Shown here piece by piece: positions 1 through 7,571 of a stretch of 32,675 bases of DNA. Position numbers and translations under genes: made by a program. Source of the DNA: Candidatus Aegiribacteria sp. (GTDB lineage: Bacteria > Fermentibacterota > Fermentibacteria > Fermentibacterales > JCC-6); NCBI GenBank assembly GCA_023138735.1, contig JAGLOY010000077.1, positions 1-32,675 of the forward strand, written 5' to 3'. Each line of letters starts with the position of its first letter. The first letter of the stretch is position 1. A model generated the notes under the pieces. The model searched no databases. It saw only the letters and a program-made list of their open reading frames with translations, and was not told the origin of the DNA.

Positions 1-504
1 TTTCCAGTTGGAAACCGTTCCTGGATTGGATTGCAAGACTTGCAGAATTGCGGAAAATCCTTACAGCGTGATCTAACGACCATATTTTCTATATCACAGA
101 ATAGCTATTGCTGGGCAATCTTCTACCTGATGGGATTGGAACTAGCACTAACGATTATATGAGTGTTATAAGAAGCACATATTTTTTGGATTGTTCTTGA
201 CCTGATACGTAAACATCTGTATACATAGCTCAAGAATGATGGTGAACCGATCATGGATGTATGCTTCACCAAGAGGTGATAGGTGGGCGCTTATTGCATA
301 TATCCGGACGAATACAGACCAAGGCAGCCGAAGAGCACTCCTTCGCCATACTTTCTACCTGCCCTGAAGCATCTCGGTTCACTAAACTTCATCATTGTGC
401 CCATACTAGGACTAATGTGTTATATAATTGGTGTGTGTTGTGCATCTTATGATTGAAAGGCGGGGAAGATCAAGGGACAGAGCCAGTCAGCAATCAGATG
501 TTCG
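1..504. other. Upstream AT-rich region without a convincing gene
   Basis: Short reading frames occur here (for example about 261-452 and 428-634 on the plus strand), but they lack recognisable domains, good ribosome binding sites and protein-like composition. I treat the stretch as the leader of the hydrolase gene. The only supported element is the promoter at 197-225. Confidence 0.5.
197..225 (+). promoter_or_regulatory. Sigma70-type promoter
   Basis: TTGACC at 197-202, a 17-nt spacer and TATACA at 220-225. It points toward the hydrolase gene and would leave a leader of about 270 nt. Confidence 0.5.
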
Positions 505-1482
505 TTGCTCATCCTTTTACTGGGAAGCAGCTGTGCTCACAGAGAAACAACACTGGATCAAATCGTTACCATTCACCAGGAGATTATTTATAACATTCCT
601 GCTGTTCCAAGATGGTGTGATCGCCTTGGGCTGACCGGTGAATTCATCAGCGTTGGTGATGCCAACCTGTATGTTGAAACAGAGGGAGAAGGAATACCCC
701 TGGTTGTTCTGCACGGTGGACCCGGGGCAACCCATCACTATTTTCATCCGTATTTTTCAAGAGCTGCTGAATTTGCCACGGTGATCTATTATGACCAGCG
801 GGGCTGTGGTCTTTCTGACTACAATCCCGGTAAGGGATACTCAGTTTATCAGGCGGTTGATGATCTGGAGAATCTGCGCATGGCACTGGGGGTGGATGAA
901 TGGATTGTGGTTGGTCATTCCTACGGTGGCCTGCTGGCCCAGATGTATGCTCTGGAGTATCCTGATAACCTTGCCGGGCTCATTCTTGTGTGCTCCCCCC
1001 CCGGACTTGGAACACAGCTGGAGCCATCCCGCCAGTTCGACATGTTCAGCGAGGAGGAAGCCGTCAGGATTCAGGAGATCTGGAGAATGCCAGATCTATC
1101 ACTGGAACTGGAACTGTACAACAGACAGATCAACGGTGACTGGAAACGGCAGTCATACTATCGGCCCTCCCTGGAAGAGATTGCTGAATTTGCACTTTAT
1201 GAATGTGTTCATGATCCGATCTTCACCACCACTGTTCTCCGCGGAGCGGATCGTTCTGACCTTTCAGAAGCTTTTCTCGATTTTCAGATACCTACTCTGA
1301 TCATTGAGGGGAGATGGGACCTTACATGGAATACTGACAAACCGGGAGTGCTGCATTCCCAACACCCGAATGCCGAAATGGTGGTTCTTGAACATTCGGG
1401 ACACAGCCCGTTTGATGATGAGCCTGCTGCCTTCTTTGATGAACTTCGGCGGATTACCGATTTCATCAACAGTGCACGGTGA
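505..1482 (+). CDS. Alpha/beta hydrolase, proline iminopeptidase-like, probable lipoprotein
   Basis: The protein is a serine hydrolase of the alpha/beta fold, nearest in motif layout to prolyl aminopeptidases (family S33), which remove N-terminal proline or act on small amides and esters. HGGPG at residues 70-74 forms the oxyanion hole. The nucleophile elbow GHSYGG places Ser139, with Asp272 (EGRWDLTW) and His300 (HSGHSPF) completing the triad. The first ten residues (LLILLLGSSC) resemble the end of a lipoprotein signal, suggesting attachment to a membrane by Cys10. The start is uncertain: TTG at 505 is the only usable start codon in this frame before an upstream TGA at 454-456, it has no clear ribosome binding site, and the signal peptide is unusually short. 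A small indel near 450-505 (an ATG at 449 lies in another frame) could hide the real N-terminus. Substrate is unknown. Confidence 0.85.
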   Translation: MLILLLGSSCAHRETTLDQIVTIHQEIIYNIPAVPRWCDRLGLTGEFISVGDANLYVETEGEGIPLVVLHGGPGATHHYFHPYFSRAAEFATVIYYDQRGCGLSDYNPGKGYSVYQAVDDLENLRMALGVDEWIVVGHSYGGLLAQMYALEYPDNLAGLILVCSPPGLGTQLEPSRQFDMFSEEEAVRIQEIWRMPDLSLELELYNRQINGDWKRQSYYRPSLEEIAEFALYECVHDPIFTTTVLRGADRSDLSEAFLDFQIPTLIIEGRWDLTWNTDKPGVLHSQHPNAEMVVLEHSGHSPFDDEPAAFFDELRRITDFINSAR

Positions 1483-1561
1483 TCCCTTTCAGATAAAGCC
1501 GAAGAGTATGGCGGCGAAAGCTGGACCGTTCACCAGAGCATGAAGGATAATACCCAGCCAG

Positions 1562-1921
1562 GTGTTTTGTGTTCTTTGTGCCAGTCTTGGTAGAGCGACG
1601 AATACAGGAAGCGGAAGCTCAGAAGCCTACACAACTGACAACGGAATTGAAATATCCGTTGGATTAAACAGCAGAAACCGAGGAAACTTTCTCTTCACAA
1701 ATTACATCTGTATGAAATGCGGATACATGGAGTCTTATTTGAATTTCGAGCCTCCTGCAGCCCTCACCGAGAACATCACGAATGAAAAGAAGCGAGCAAA
1801 GGTCGATGCATTGTACCGGAAAACATACGAAGAGCGGGTGCAATTGATAAAAGACAATTGGAAGAAACTGGGCTGGTGGCGTTTTTTCATATCGGTGGTT
1901 CCTTACTCCGATAGAAGTTGA
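1562..1921 (+). CDS. Hypothetical protein, possible zinc-ribbon
   Basis: I do not recognise this 119-residue reading frame. Two CxxC pairs (CVLC near the N-terminus and CMKC at about residues 51-54, followed by GYMESY) are spaced as in a zinc-ribbon, and the second half is charged and helical, ending in WWRFFISVV. The GTG start at 1562 lies inside what looks like the first zinc knuckle and has no ribosome binding site. An ATG at 1540 in a different frame encodes a plausible beginning (MKDNTQPGVLCSLCQSW) that also carries a CxxC and then stops at TAG. The gene may therefore be frameshifted near 1570-1595, and the true start could be 1540. It could also be spurious. Confidence 0.4.
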   Translation: MFCVLCASLGRATNTGSGSSEAYTTDNGIEISVGLNSRNRGNFLFTNYICMKCGYMESYLNFEPPAALTENITNEKKRAKVDALYRKTYEERVQLIKDNWKKLGWWRFFISVVPYSDRS

Positions 1922-2015
1922 TCTCAGGTCTACCTCTGAAGGGTGAATTTGACTGTGAAGTACCCAGTGGACACTTATTGTACTATTTGTAGAAGAGGTT
2001 CTACTCATTCGCTTT

Positions 2016-2044
2016 GGTACCCCGTGGTGGAGGTATTCCGAACT
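2016..2044. repeat. Degenerate intergenic repeat, copy A (tRNA 3'-end-like)
   Basis: GGTACCCCGTGGTGGAGG followed by TATTCCGAACTG. Near-copies lie at 2621-2650 and 3986-4014, and a related piece at 4054-4077. Read on the minus strand it resembles a T-loop, T-stem, acceptor and CCA end. Copies A and B flank the hicAB pair and the secreted VCBS gene in direct orientation. Confidence 0.5.
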
Positions 2045-2086
2045 GTCGTCAGTGCTCGAAATTAAGCTTTGAATGAAATATCAGCT

Positions 2087-2299
2087 TTATGCGAAAGCTA
2101 AACGACCTTTAGGTTCAGGGATGGAATGCCCAAGTTCCTGAGCAGTTTCGATCCACTCCTGGATGATTTGCTCAGCACTGGACAATGCCTGCTGGTAAGT
2201 CTCACCATCTGCCATACAACCTGGAAGTTCGGGAACTTCGGCTATATATGCCTGATCTTCGTTACTCCAGAAAATGATGATTTCGTATCTTGTATCCAT
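2087..2299 (-). CDS. hicB: HicB family antitoxin
   Basis: This 70-residue protein has the HicB partial RNase-H-like fold signature. A beta strand YEIIIFWSNEDQAYIAEVPELPGC is followed by the AEVPELPGCMADGETYQQAL segment that is nearly invariant in the family, then an amphipathic helix (AEQIIQEWIETAQELG) and IPEP. It should bind and neutralise the neighbouring HicA toxin. It lacks an added DNA-binding domain, like many short HicB proteins. It starts two nucleotides after the hicA stop, so the pair is one transcript with toxin first, antitoxin second. Confidence 0.92.
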   Translation of the reverse strand: MDTRYEIIIFWSNEDQAYIAEVPELPGCMADGETYQQALSSAEQIIQEWIETAQELGHSIPEPKGRLAFA

Positions 2300-2301
2300 A
2301 T

Positions 2302-2556
2302 CTACTCTCCAATGCGAAGGTCATATTTGAGAATCATATTCCTCACCTGCTTAACCTGATAGGGTTTTGCTTTGTCATCTCTAGGCTGCAAGTTCAGAAT
2401 CTCTTCCACTCCCCCCATGGTGAATATATGATGATCACCTCTAATTCGCTCATTAAAGCCAAGTCGACCAAGAAGAATGCATAGTCTGCTAAAGGCAACA
2501 TTTGCATCAGACCGACCAAGCAATATTTGCTCGCAAAGCTTTTCGTATTTACCCAT
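2302..2556 (-). CDS. hicA: HicA family toxin (mRNA interferase)
   Basis: The 84-residue protein matches the longer HicA type. A helical N-terminus (MGKYEKLCEQILLGRSDANVAFSRLC) precedes the double-stranded-RNA-binding-like core with the catalytic His motif GDHHIFTMGG, then NLQ, AKPYQVKQVRNMILKY. HicA proteins cleave mRNA and arrest translation until HicB binds them. A promoter with TTGGCA and TATTCT lies at 2563-2591 on the minus strand, so transcription is predicted to begin at or near the A of the start codon. No ribosome binding site is visible, so a leaderless mRNA is likely. The family-typical MGKYEK beginning supports this start. Confidence 0.92.
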   Translation of the reverse strand: MGKYEKLCEQILLGRSDANVAFSRLCILLGRLGFNERIRGDHHIFTMGGVEEILNLQPRDDKAKPYQVKQVRNMILKYDLRIGE

Positions 2557-2562
2557 GTTTAT

Positions 2563-2591
2563 AGAATACGAAGCACATGGCTCTTTGCCAA
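2563..2591 (-). promoter_or_regulatory. hicAB promoter, leaderless
   Basis: On the minus strand TTGGCA (2586-2591), a 17-nt spacer and TATTCT (2563-2568) lie immediately before the hicA ATG at 2554-2556. Confidence 0.45.
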
Positions 2592-2620
2592 GATTGATAC
2601 AAACTCAGTTTTCTCTTTTT

Positions 2621-2650
2621 GTACCCCGTGCTGGATGCATTCAGAACCTG
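2621..2650. repeat. Degenerate intergenic repeat, copy C
   Basis: GTACCCCGTGCTGGATGCAT followed by TCAGAACCTG. It aligns with copy A at about 25 of 29 positions and lies upstream of hicAB. Confidence 0.4.
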
Positions 2651-2892
2651 CAATTAATTACGCAACGATCCTAATAACTGAAATCCCCTGCGATGCAATC
2701 AGAGAATAACTCATGCACTCCTGCATCTTGTGATTAATGCTCTGAAAGGCTATCATTAACTTCGTGCATGAAGAATATTCTCGATCACTGTGAAACCGTT
2801 CCAGGTTCGGCAGTAAAGCATACCTGATATCGCGTTTCACCCAATAAACACCTTCACTTCTTGTGCCAAATGAAATTCGGAAGGAGGAAGTC

Positions 2893-3954
2893 ATGCATTC
2901 AGGGCGTACTGTCCTTGTTATTTCCCTGGTTATACTCGCACCATTTGAAGCTTTCGCCGGTACCGCAACCCAGACCGACTGGTCCGGGAATGATGGAATC
3001 TATGGGCCTGTTGTCGATTGGGGCAATGAGTATTATTACGCGGATATAGATATGTCTTGCAGTAATCCTTCCGATCTCATTCTTTTACCTCTGGAACATA
3101 CCGTTGACGGGGCTTTCGATTATGCCCAATCAGTGTATTCCGCTGATGTCAACGGAGACGGATATATGGATGTTCTCGGAGCTGCCTGTGCTGCCGACGT
3201 CATCACCTGGTGGGAGAACGTGGACGGTACGGGCACAAGCTGGAGGGAACATACCGTTGACGGCTCTTACAATCGCGCCATGTCTGTTTATTCAGCTGAT
3301 GTCAATGGAGATGGCTACATGGATGTTCTCGGAGCTGCTCAATCAGCTGATGACATCACCTGGTGGGATCTGACCGGGTTTCTCCCTGATGGTTCGCTAG
3401 AATCCAGCGTGCTGGATATACAGGAGAGTCCCGACTGGCAGACCATTGACTGGACCTGCACCGAGCCAGCCGGAACAGGTGTGGCGCTTCAGGTAAGGGC
3501 TTCCGACAATTCCTCGAACATGGGAGAGTGGTCTGATACCCTGACAGCTCCCTGTACCCTGGAAGGAATTCTGACCGACGAAGACCTTTATTTCCAGTAC
3601 AGGGCAATACTGACCACAACCGACTCCCTTTCAACACCCGTACTTCAAGATGTAACTGTGGTCTGGCTGCCATACATTGGTACAGAGGAAGCAGAAGGAG
3701 CTTCATTCGTTCTACACGGTGCAAGGCCAAATCCAGTACTTGGCACTGCTGTGCTTGTTTTTACGCTGTTTGTTGATTCATGGACGGAGCTGACCGTATA
3801 CGACCTGACCGGACGAGTATTGTACTCCATTAATGGTGAGTACAGGACAGGAGTACATGAGTTGATACTGGACGGTCTGGCCAGTGGTGTGTACTTGATC
3901 CGGATGACCTCGAATGAATTCACGGATACACGGCAGTTTGTGTTGATCAATTAA
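2893..3954 (+). CDS. Secreted VCBS/FG-GAP repeat protein with T9SS-like sorting domain
   Basis: A 353-residue secreted protein. A signal peptide (TVLVISLVILAPFEAFA) is followed by two near-identical FG-GAP/VCBS repeats containing the calcium-loop motif SADVNGDGYMDVLGAA, which recurs about 49 residues later. A Fibronectin-like middle part (DWQTIDWTCTEPAGTGVALQVRAS) follows, then an 80-residue C-terminal domain beginning ARPNPVLG and carrying YDLTGRVLYS and ASGVYLIRM, typical of Por/T9SS cargo. The start at ATG 2893 is chosen because AAGGAGG at 2881-2887 precedes it at good spacing; a GTG at 2863 in the same frame has no such site. Calcium-binding propeller blades suggest a cell-surface or released adhesion or scaffold role. 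Ligand unknown. No internal TGA here, unlike its relatives further along. Confidence 0.88.
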   Translation: MHSGRTVLVISLVILAPFEAFAGTATQTDWSGNDGIYGPVVDWGNEYYYADIDMSCSNPSDLILLPLEHTVDGAFDYAQSVYSADVNGDGYMDVLGAACAADVITWWENVDGTGTSWREHTVDGSYNRAMSVYSADVNGDGYMDVLGAAQSADDITWWDLTGFLPDGSLESSVLDIQESPDWQTIDWTCTEPAGTGVALQVRASDNSSNMGEWSDTLTAPCTLEGILTDEDLYFQYRAILTTTDSLSTPVLQDVTVVWLPYIGTEEAEGASFVLHGARPNPVLGTAVLVFTLFVDSWTELTVYDLTGRVLYSINGEYRTGVHELILDGLASGVYLIRMTSNEFTDTRQFVLIN

Positions 3955-3985
3955 TCCACACCGTGGTTGATACATTTCGAATCTA

Positions 3986-4014
3986 GTTACCCCCTGGTGG
4001 AAGTATTTCGAACT
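3986..4014. repeat. Degenerate intergenic repeat, copy B
   Basis: GTTACCCCCTGGTGGAAG followed by TATTTCGAACTG, a near-copy of 2016-2044 in the same orientation, just downstream of the secreted VCBS gene. Confidence 0.5.
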
Positions 4015-4053
4015 GATGTCATGGTTGGGAATGAAGTTCTAAACTCTGAAATC

Positions 4054-4077
4054 TGGTACCCCCGACGGGATTCGAAC
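4054..4077 (-). other. tRNA 3'-end fragment (possible att remnant)
   Basis: Read on the minus strand this is GTTCGAATCCC, a short stem segment, GGGGGTA and CCA, the layout of a T-loop through an encoded CCA end. The rest of a tRNA is missing: the matching acceptor strand and a pairing T-stem are not found upstream. It may be an attachment-site remnant or a degraded tRNA gene. Confidence 0.35.
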
Positions 4078-4110
4078 TTTCTGCGTTGAATCAGCCTGTT
4101 CCCGACAGTT

Positions 4111-4127
4111 AAACCGATTTCGGTTTT
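4111..4127 (+). terminator. Weak terminator-like hairpin
   Basis: AAACCG (4111-4116), loop ATTT, CGGTTT (4121-4126), then one more T. It lies between the converging secreted gene and antiporter operon. The stem is only six pairs and the T-run is short. Confidence 0.35.
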
Positions 4128-4212
4128 GTGTTTGGGGTTTCTCTAGCTTTATTCAGGTTGGATTCATGAGGAAGTGTAAGCCTGGCCACATCTAAATGAA
4201 GTACCTGCAAAA

Positions 4213-5436
4213 CTAATCGTCCGGGATTTCTCCTGCTTTCTTGAGCGCGATCTTGGCCATAATCGGTCCTACTATCTCAAATATGATGCTCGTTGCGGTA
4301 ATTGTTGTTATGACCATCGCTCCGATCTCAAGGGCGTGCGGGGAGCCAATCTCCGCGAACATCTGGCGGACCATCAGCGATAATCCGATAGCAACACCGG
4401 CTTGTGAAAGGATACCTAAACCCAGATACTTCCTGATCTTACTTTCGGATTTACCCATGACTGCTCCCAGCCAGGCTCCTCCCATCAATCCTGCAACCCT
4501 TGCAATCATGTAAACGATTCCGAGAAGTCCAAGAGCTGGAAGAGCTGAGATATTAAGATGTGCACCCGCCAGGAAGAAAAACAGTATGAAGAGCAGAGGC
4601 ATGTAATCCCTGAGCTGGCCTACGATGCTTCTTGCAGATCTTATGGATGTAGTGTTTGCAAGCACGAATCCAACCATCAGATTCGTGAGGATTAATGAAA
4701 GATTGAGCCAGATACAAAGACCGATTGACAGGGCAATGAAACCGAATATCAACGCAGGCAGTTCTGATAATGGTTTGAGTTTTCTCGCAAGAGCGGAAAA
4801 GAAAATACCAAGAATTGTACCTGCACCAAGACTGAATCCCAGTTCCTTCATTGGCACCATTATGCTGGAAATGAATCCAACGGAAACTTCAGAGGACTCC
4901 GCTCTAAGCAGTTTGGCTGCAAGAGCGGCAGAAAAACCGAAGATTATTACTGCAAGGCCGTCATCAAAACCTACAACTGCATACAGAGCTTTAGTTAAGG
5001 TTCCTTTGGCTTTGTACTCCTGTATAACCGCGACAGTTCCGGCAGGCGCGCTCGCTGGAGCCAGCGCTCCGAATATGAGAGCCATGGGCAAGTCTCCGGT
5101 AAGCAGGTAAACAGCAATTGCAACCAGGAAGAATGCAGCAAAGGATTCTGCCAGTATTATTAGTACAATTCCTTTCCCGAGCTTTCTGAGTGCCCTGATA
5201 TTCAATTCCGAGCCTATTGTGAAGGCCACAAAACCGAGTGCAATGTCTGTTATGAACTGCAGGTGATTCAATGAATTTTCTGTGATAAGTGATAGTACGG
5301 AAGTACCCATAATTGTGCCGAGGATCATATAACCAATAAGAGAGGGAAGACCCGCCTTACGGGCGATCTTACCAAAATAGATGGCAATTATTATTGAAAT
5401 ACCGAGTATTGCTATTACTGGAATCTCAGCAGTCAA
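4213..5436 (-). CDS. CPA2-family cation/proton antiporter
   Basis: A 407-residue integral membrane protein with about 11-12 hydrophobic helices, matching the membrane domain of KefB/NapA-like antiporters (CPA2). It exchanges Na+ or K+ for H+ across the inner membrane. Diagnostic features are GFVAFTIGSELN (residues 69-80), the unwound-helix segment APASAPAGTVAVIQEYKAKG, the paired acidic residues Asp158-Asp159 in VGFDDGLAVI that mark electrogenic exchangers, and LSQAGVAIGLSLMV near the end. There is no fused TrkA-N or EIIA domain; the regulatory domain is instead encoded by the gene 11 nt upstream, so the two are translationally coupled. The start is TTG at 5436, with a weak TTTAGGTCG about 11 nt upstream. 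Ion specificity cannot be read from sequence. Confidence 0.9.
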   Translation of the reverse strand: MTAEIPVIAILGISIIIAIYFGKIARKAGLPSLIGYMILGTIMGTSVLSLITENSLNHLQFITDIALGFVAFTIGSELNIRALRKLGKGIVLIILAESFAAFFLVAIAVYLLTGDLPMALIFGALAPASAPAGTVAVIQEYKAKGTLTKALYAVVGFDDGLAVIIFGFSAALAAKLLRAESSEVSVGFISSIMVPMKELGFSLGAGTILGIFFSALARKLKPLSELPALIFGFIALSIGLCIWLNLSLILTNLMVGFVLANTTSIRSARSIVGQLRDYMPLLFILFFFLAGAHLNISALPALGLLGIVYMIARVAGLMGGAWLGAVMGKSESKIRKYLGLGILSQAGVAIGLSLMVRQMFAEIGSPHALEIGAMVITTITATSIIFEIVGPIMAKIALKKAGEIPDD

Positions 5437-5447
5437 GATGATACGAC

Positions 5448-6263
5448 CTAAAAGTCCAGGGAACCGAGAACATTGTGGAGATCAGTGACAGTAATCATTA
5501 TGTCATCTCTCTCTGAGATTTTTCCACATATGTATTCGATGTTTCTGATGGTAGCGTTAACCAGTTCGTCTCTTACAACTGCCACTATCATCCTGTTGAA
5601 GTGCCGGACATCTGCATTCCAGAATCCTGCGAAGAGAGGAATTTTCATCATGTAGTCCGTTGACTCATGAGTTTCCAGGATCAAAGCTGATGTGGACTCC
5701 GAACCGGCAAATACCTGCAGCAGATCATCGAATAGATCCTCGTTCTGAATGAATACATGCAGCATCTTCATTCCCGGTCGCTTGGGGGGCGATCCGTCTT
5801 CAGGCAGTGTATGAGCTTTAATGAGTTCGATTATCTCTTCCGGGGAGCGTAACGACAGTATTTCCTTTCTGAAGCTGCTGTCTCTGAGAATCTGAGAGAT
5901 TCCCGACAACAGTTTCAGGTATTCCTTCGGCTTTGAGTCGGGACCGATAATAAAGGGAAATATCTGAGTTTTCTCCCCGTCGATCGAATCGAAATCAATG
6001 CCATTCTCTGAAATAAGCATTCCAACTAGAAAATCGTCCAGATCCGGAATCCTGCAATGCGGAATAGCCATTCCATTTCCGAATCCGGTTGATCCCATGG
6101 ATTCTCGTTCAGACAGAGCGCGGTAGAGGGCATCAGAAGTTATATCGCTTATCCTGCCACTACTGACGGCCATATCAGCGATTCTTCTGAGTACTTCCTC
6201 CTTATCTGAAATATCCGGAGAATATGTAATTAGCTTCGAATCAAATGCATCTCTCAGGTTCAT
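5448..6263 (-). CDS. PTS EIIA (PtsN/fructose type) with C-terminal PII-like domain
   Basis: The first 150 residues are an EIIA domain of the PtsN/fructose class, with the phospho-acceptor His69 in GMAIPHCRIP and the family segments TGFGNG and ISQILRD. Residues about 165-271 form a second domain (KMLHVFIQNEDLFDDLLQVF, then FNRMIVAVVRDELVNATIRNIEYICGKI, ending VTDLHNVLGSLDF) that reads like a PII-like signalling fold; this assignment is my inference. ATG at 6263 has GGAGG eight nucleotides upstream. No PTS permease is nearby. It sits directly ahead of the antiporter, so it probably regulates ion exchange in response to phosphorylation or a small ligand, as EIIA-Ntr does for K+ transport in other bacteria. 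Confidence 0.85.
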   Translation of the reverse strand: MNLRDAFDSKLITYSPDISDKEEVLRRIADMAVSSGRISDITSDALYRALSERESMGSTGFGNGMAIPHCRIPDLDDFLVGMLISENGIDFDSIDGEKTQIFPFIIGPDSKPKEYLKLLSGISQILRDSSFRKEILSLRSPEEIIELIKAHTLPEDGSPPKRPGMKMLHVFIQNEDLFDDLLQVFAGSESTSALILETHESTDYMMKIPLFAGFWNADVRHFNRMIVAVVRDELVNATIRNIEYICGKISERDDIMITVTDLHNVLGSLDF

Positions 6264-6297
6264 GAATGATGCCTCCAGTCGGAAATTATTGAATTGT

Positions 6298-7020
6298 CTA
6301 ATTAAACGTGTTCTTATTTTTCAGAAAGCGCTCAAGGATACCTGACAGTTCATTGAAACTTTCTATGGTTACAACACTGCCAGGGTCGATAAAATCCTCC
6401 CTTTCTGCCGCCCAGGTGCGATCTCGTGCCACATGCACGGCAATCGCACCAACTGAAAGGGCAGGATTTATGTCAGACCGGGGGCTGTTGCCAACGATTA
6501 TGCAGTTCCGAGGTTCAACATCAGCGTACACAAGAACATCACGCAATGCGTTAACATTCTTGACCGGGACGATCCGAAGTTCGTCAACGTAGCTGCTCAA
6601 TCCCGATCTTTCGAACTTATCTGTCTGATGATCCTTCTCGCCCATTGTATAAACTATCGTTTTTACTGGGAGTTTCTTCATATCTGCCAGAGTGCCGATC
6701 ACACCGGGAAAAAGAATTACAGGATGATAGAGAAGGTTCTTCTGGATGTCATCCATAGCGGTCATTGCCCAGGATGGTGTTTCGGGGACAAGATCCAGCA
6801 TGATCAGGCGCAGGGTATCCATATAAGGTCTTGCACCATAGCCAGTTACTGATAATCTTTCAACATCTTTTCGGTGGACTATCCTGCGTACTTTCTCCGC
6901 AGCTAAACCAAGAGCTGTCATCAGGTTAAGAAAATCATGTTCCGTTCTTTCGAAGAAAAGCGCACTCTCCCAGAGGGTATCATCCGCGTCAAGCAGCAGA
7001 AGATAATCGTTTGTTTTCAA
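6298..7020 (-). CDS. HAD-superfamily hydrolase
   Basis: A 240-residue cytosolic phosphatase-type HAD protein. Motif I is LLLDADDTLWES, with the nucleophile Asp and acid/base Asp; motif II is the Thr/Ser in VYTMGEKDHQ followed by Lys in DKFERSGL; motif III/IV is IVGNSPRSDINPALSVGAIAVHV. The cap is helical (residues 20-95), as in subfamily I. The start chosen is TTG at 7018-7020, because GGGAGG (complement of 7025-7030) lies four nucleotides upstream and the protein begins KTNDYLLLLDADD; longer versions of the frame add 38 unrelated residues. It lies 34 nt upstream of the EIIA gene, on the same strand, and is probably cotranscribed. Substrate unknown. Confidence 0.88.
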   Translation of the reverse strand: MKTNDYLLLLDADDTLWESALFFERTEHDFLNLMTALGLAAEKVRRIVHRKDVERLSVTGYGARPYMDTLRLIMLDLVPETPSWAMTAMDDIQKNLLYHPVILFPGVIGTLADMKKLPVKTIVYTMGEKDHQTDKFERSGLSSYVDELRIVPVKNVNALRDVLVYADVEPRNCIIVGNSPRSDINPALSVGAIAVHVARDRTWAAEREDFIDPGSVVTIESFNELSGILERFLKNKNTFN

Positions 7021-7134
7021 ATGGCCTCCCTTGAAAGTCTCGGGCTGGAGTAAGAATATACCACAAAAGGTGAACAGATGCAGATGATCCGCCGGGAAAG
7101 ATGATAATAGAGTTAACGCGCTGTCTGAACACAC

Positions 7135-7571
7135 TTATGACGGTGTTGTTGCCAGACTGGAGAGGGATGAATAGAGAAGGGATACTCTTGAGTCAGATTG
7201 AATCAGTTAACAGAATATGGTGCATTCCTGTTTCAGTACAGGCAATCAAGGATCGTTGAATAGCATGAAAAGTTGCTGCTTCTTTATAGGAAACCTGCTG
7301 AATGCTGATATAAGGGATGAAATGATGATAGTACATTTATATGAGAGTAGTGTCAATTGGCGTTAACGCATGCGCGAAGTGCTGCGTAAACACGATTAAG
7401 CGATATTTATTGAATATGCATTAGTGAAGCAATATTGACCTGTACTGAATGTTTGTGCAAATTACATCATTCAGATAGTGGTTTCTAGAAACGCACAGTT
7501 AGGAGAAAACTATGTGAGAGAAATGTGCGACTGCAGGATGTAGTGAATACCCCCCACCAAAGGAGATAGCA
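7135..7571. other. Intergenic region upstream of the ABC importer
   Basis: This is a divergent region between the HAD gene and the importer. No convincing gene or classical promoter is visible. Two adjoining palindromes, GCGTTAACGC at 7360-7369 and CGCATGCG at 7367-7374, could be protein binding sites, and GTTAACGC also occurs near 7112. Confidence 0.3.

Noticed and set aside
2658-2894. Minus-strand ORF of 78 codons upstream of the VCBS gene
   Set aside because: It has no domain, no ribosome binding site, and overlaps the Shine-Dalgarno and start of a well-supported gene.
4054-4130. Complete tRNA gene on the minus strand
   Set aside because: The T-loop and CCA end are present, but the T-stem does not pair and no matching 5' acceptor strand, D-arm or anticodon arm can be built.
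7340-7400. Integron-type attC site around the palindromes GCGTTAACGC and CGCATGCG
   Set aside because: The RYYYAAC and GTTRRRY core pairs with proper spacing are not present; the palindromes are short and could be chance or regulator sites.
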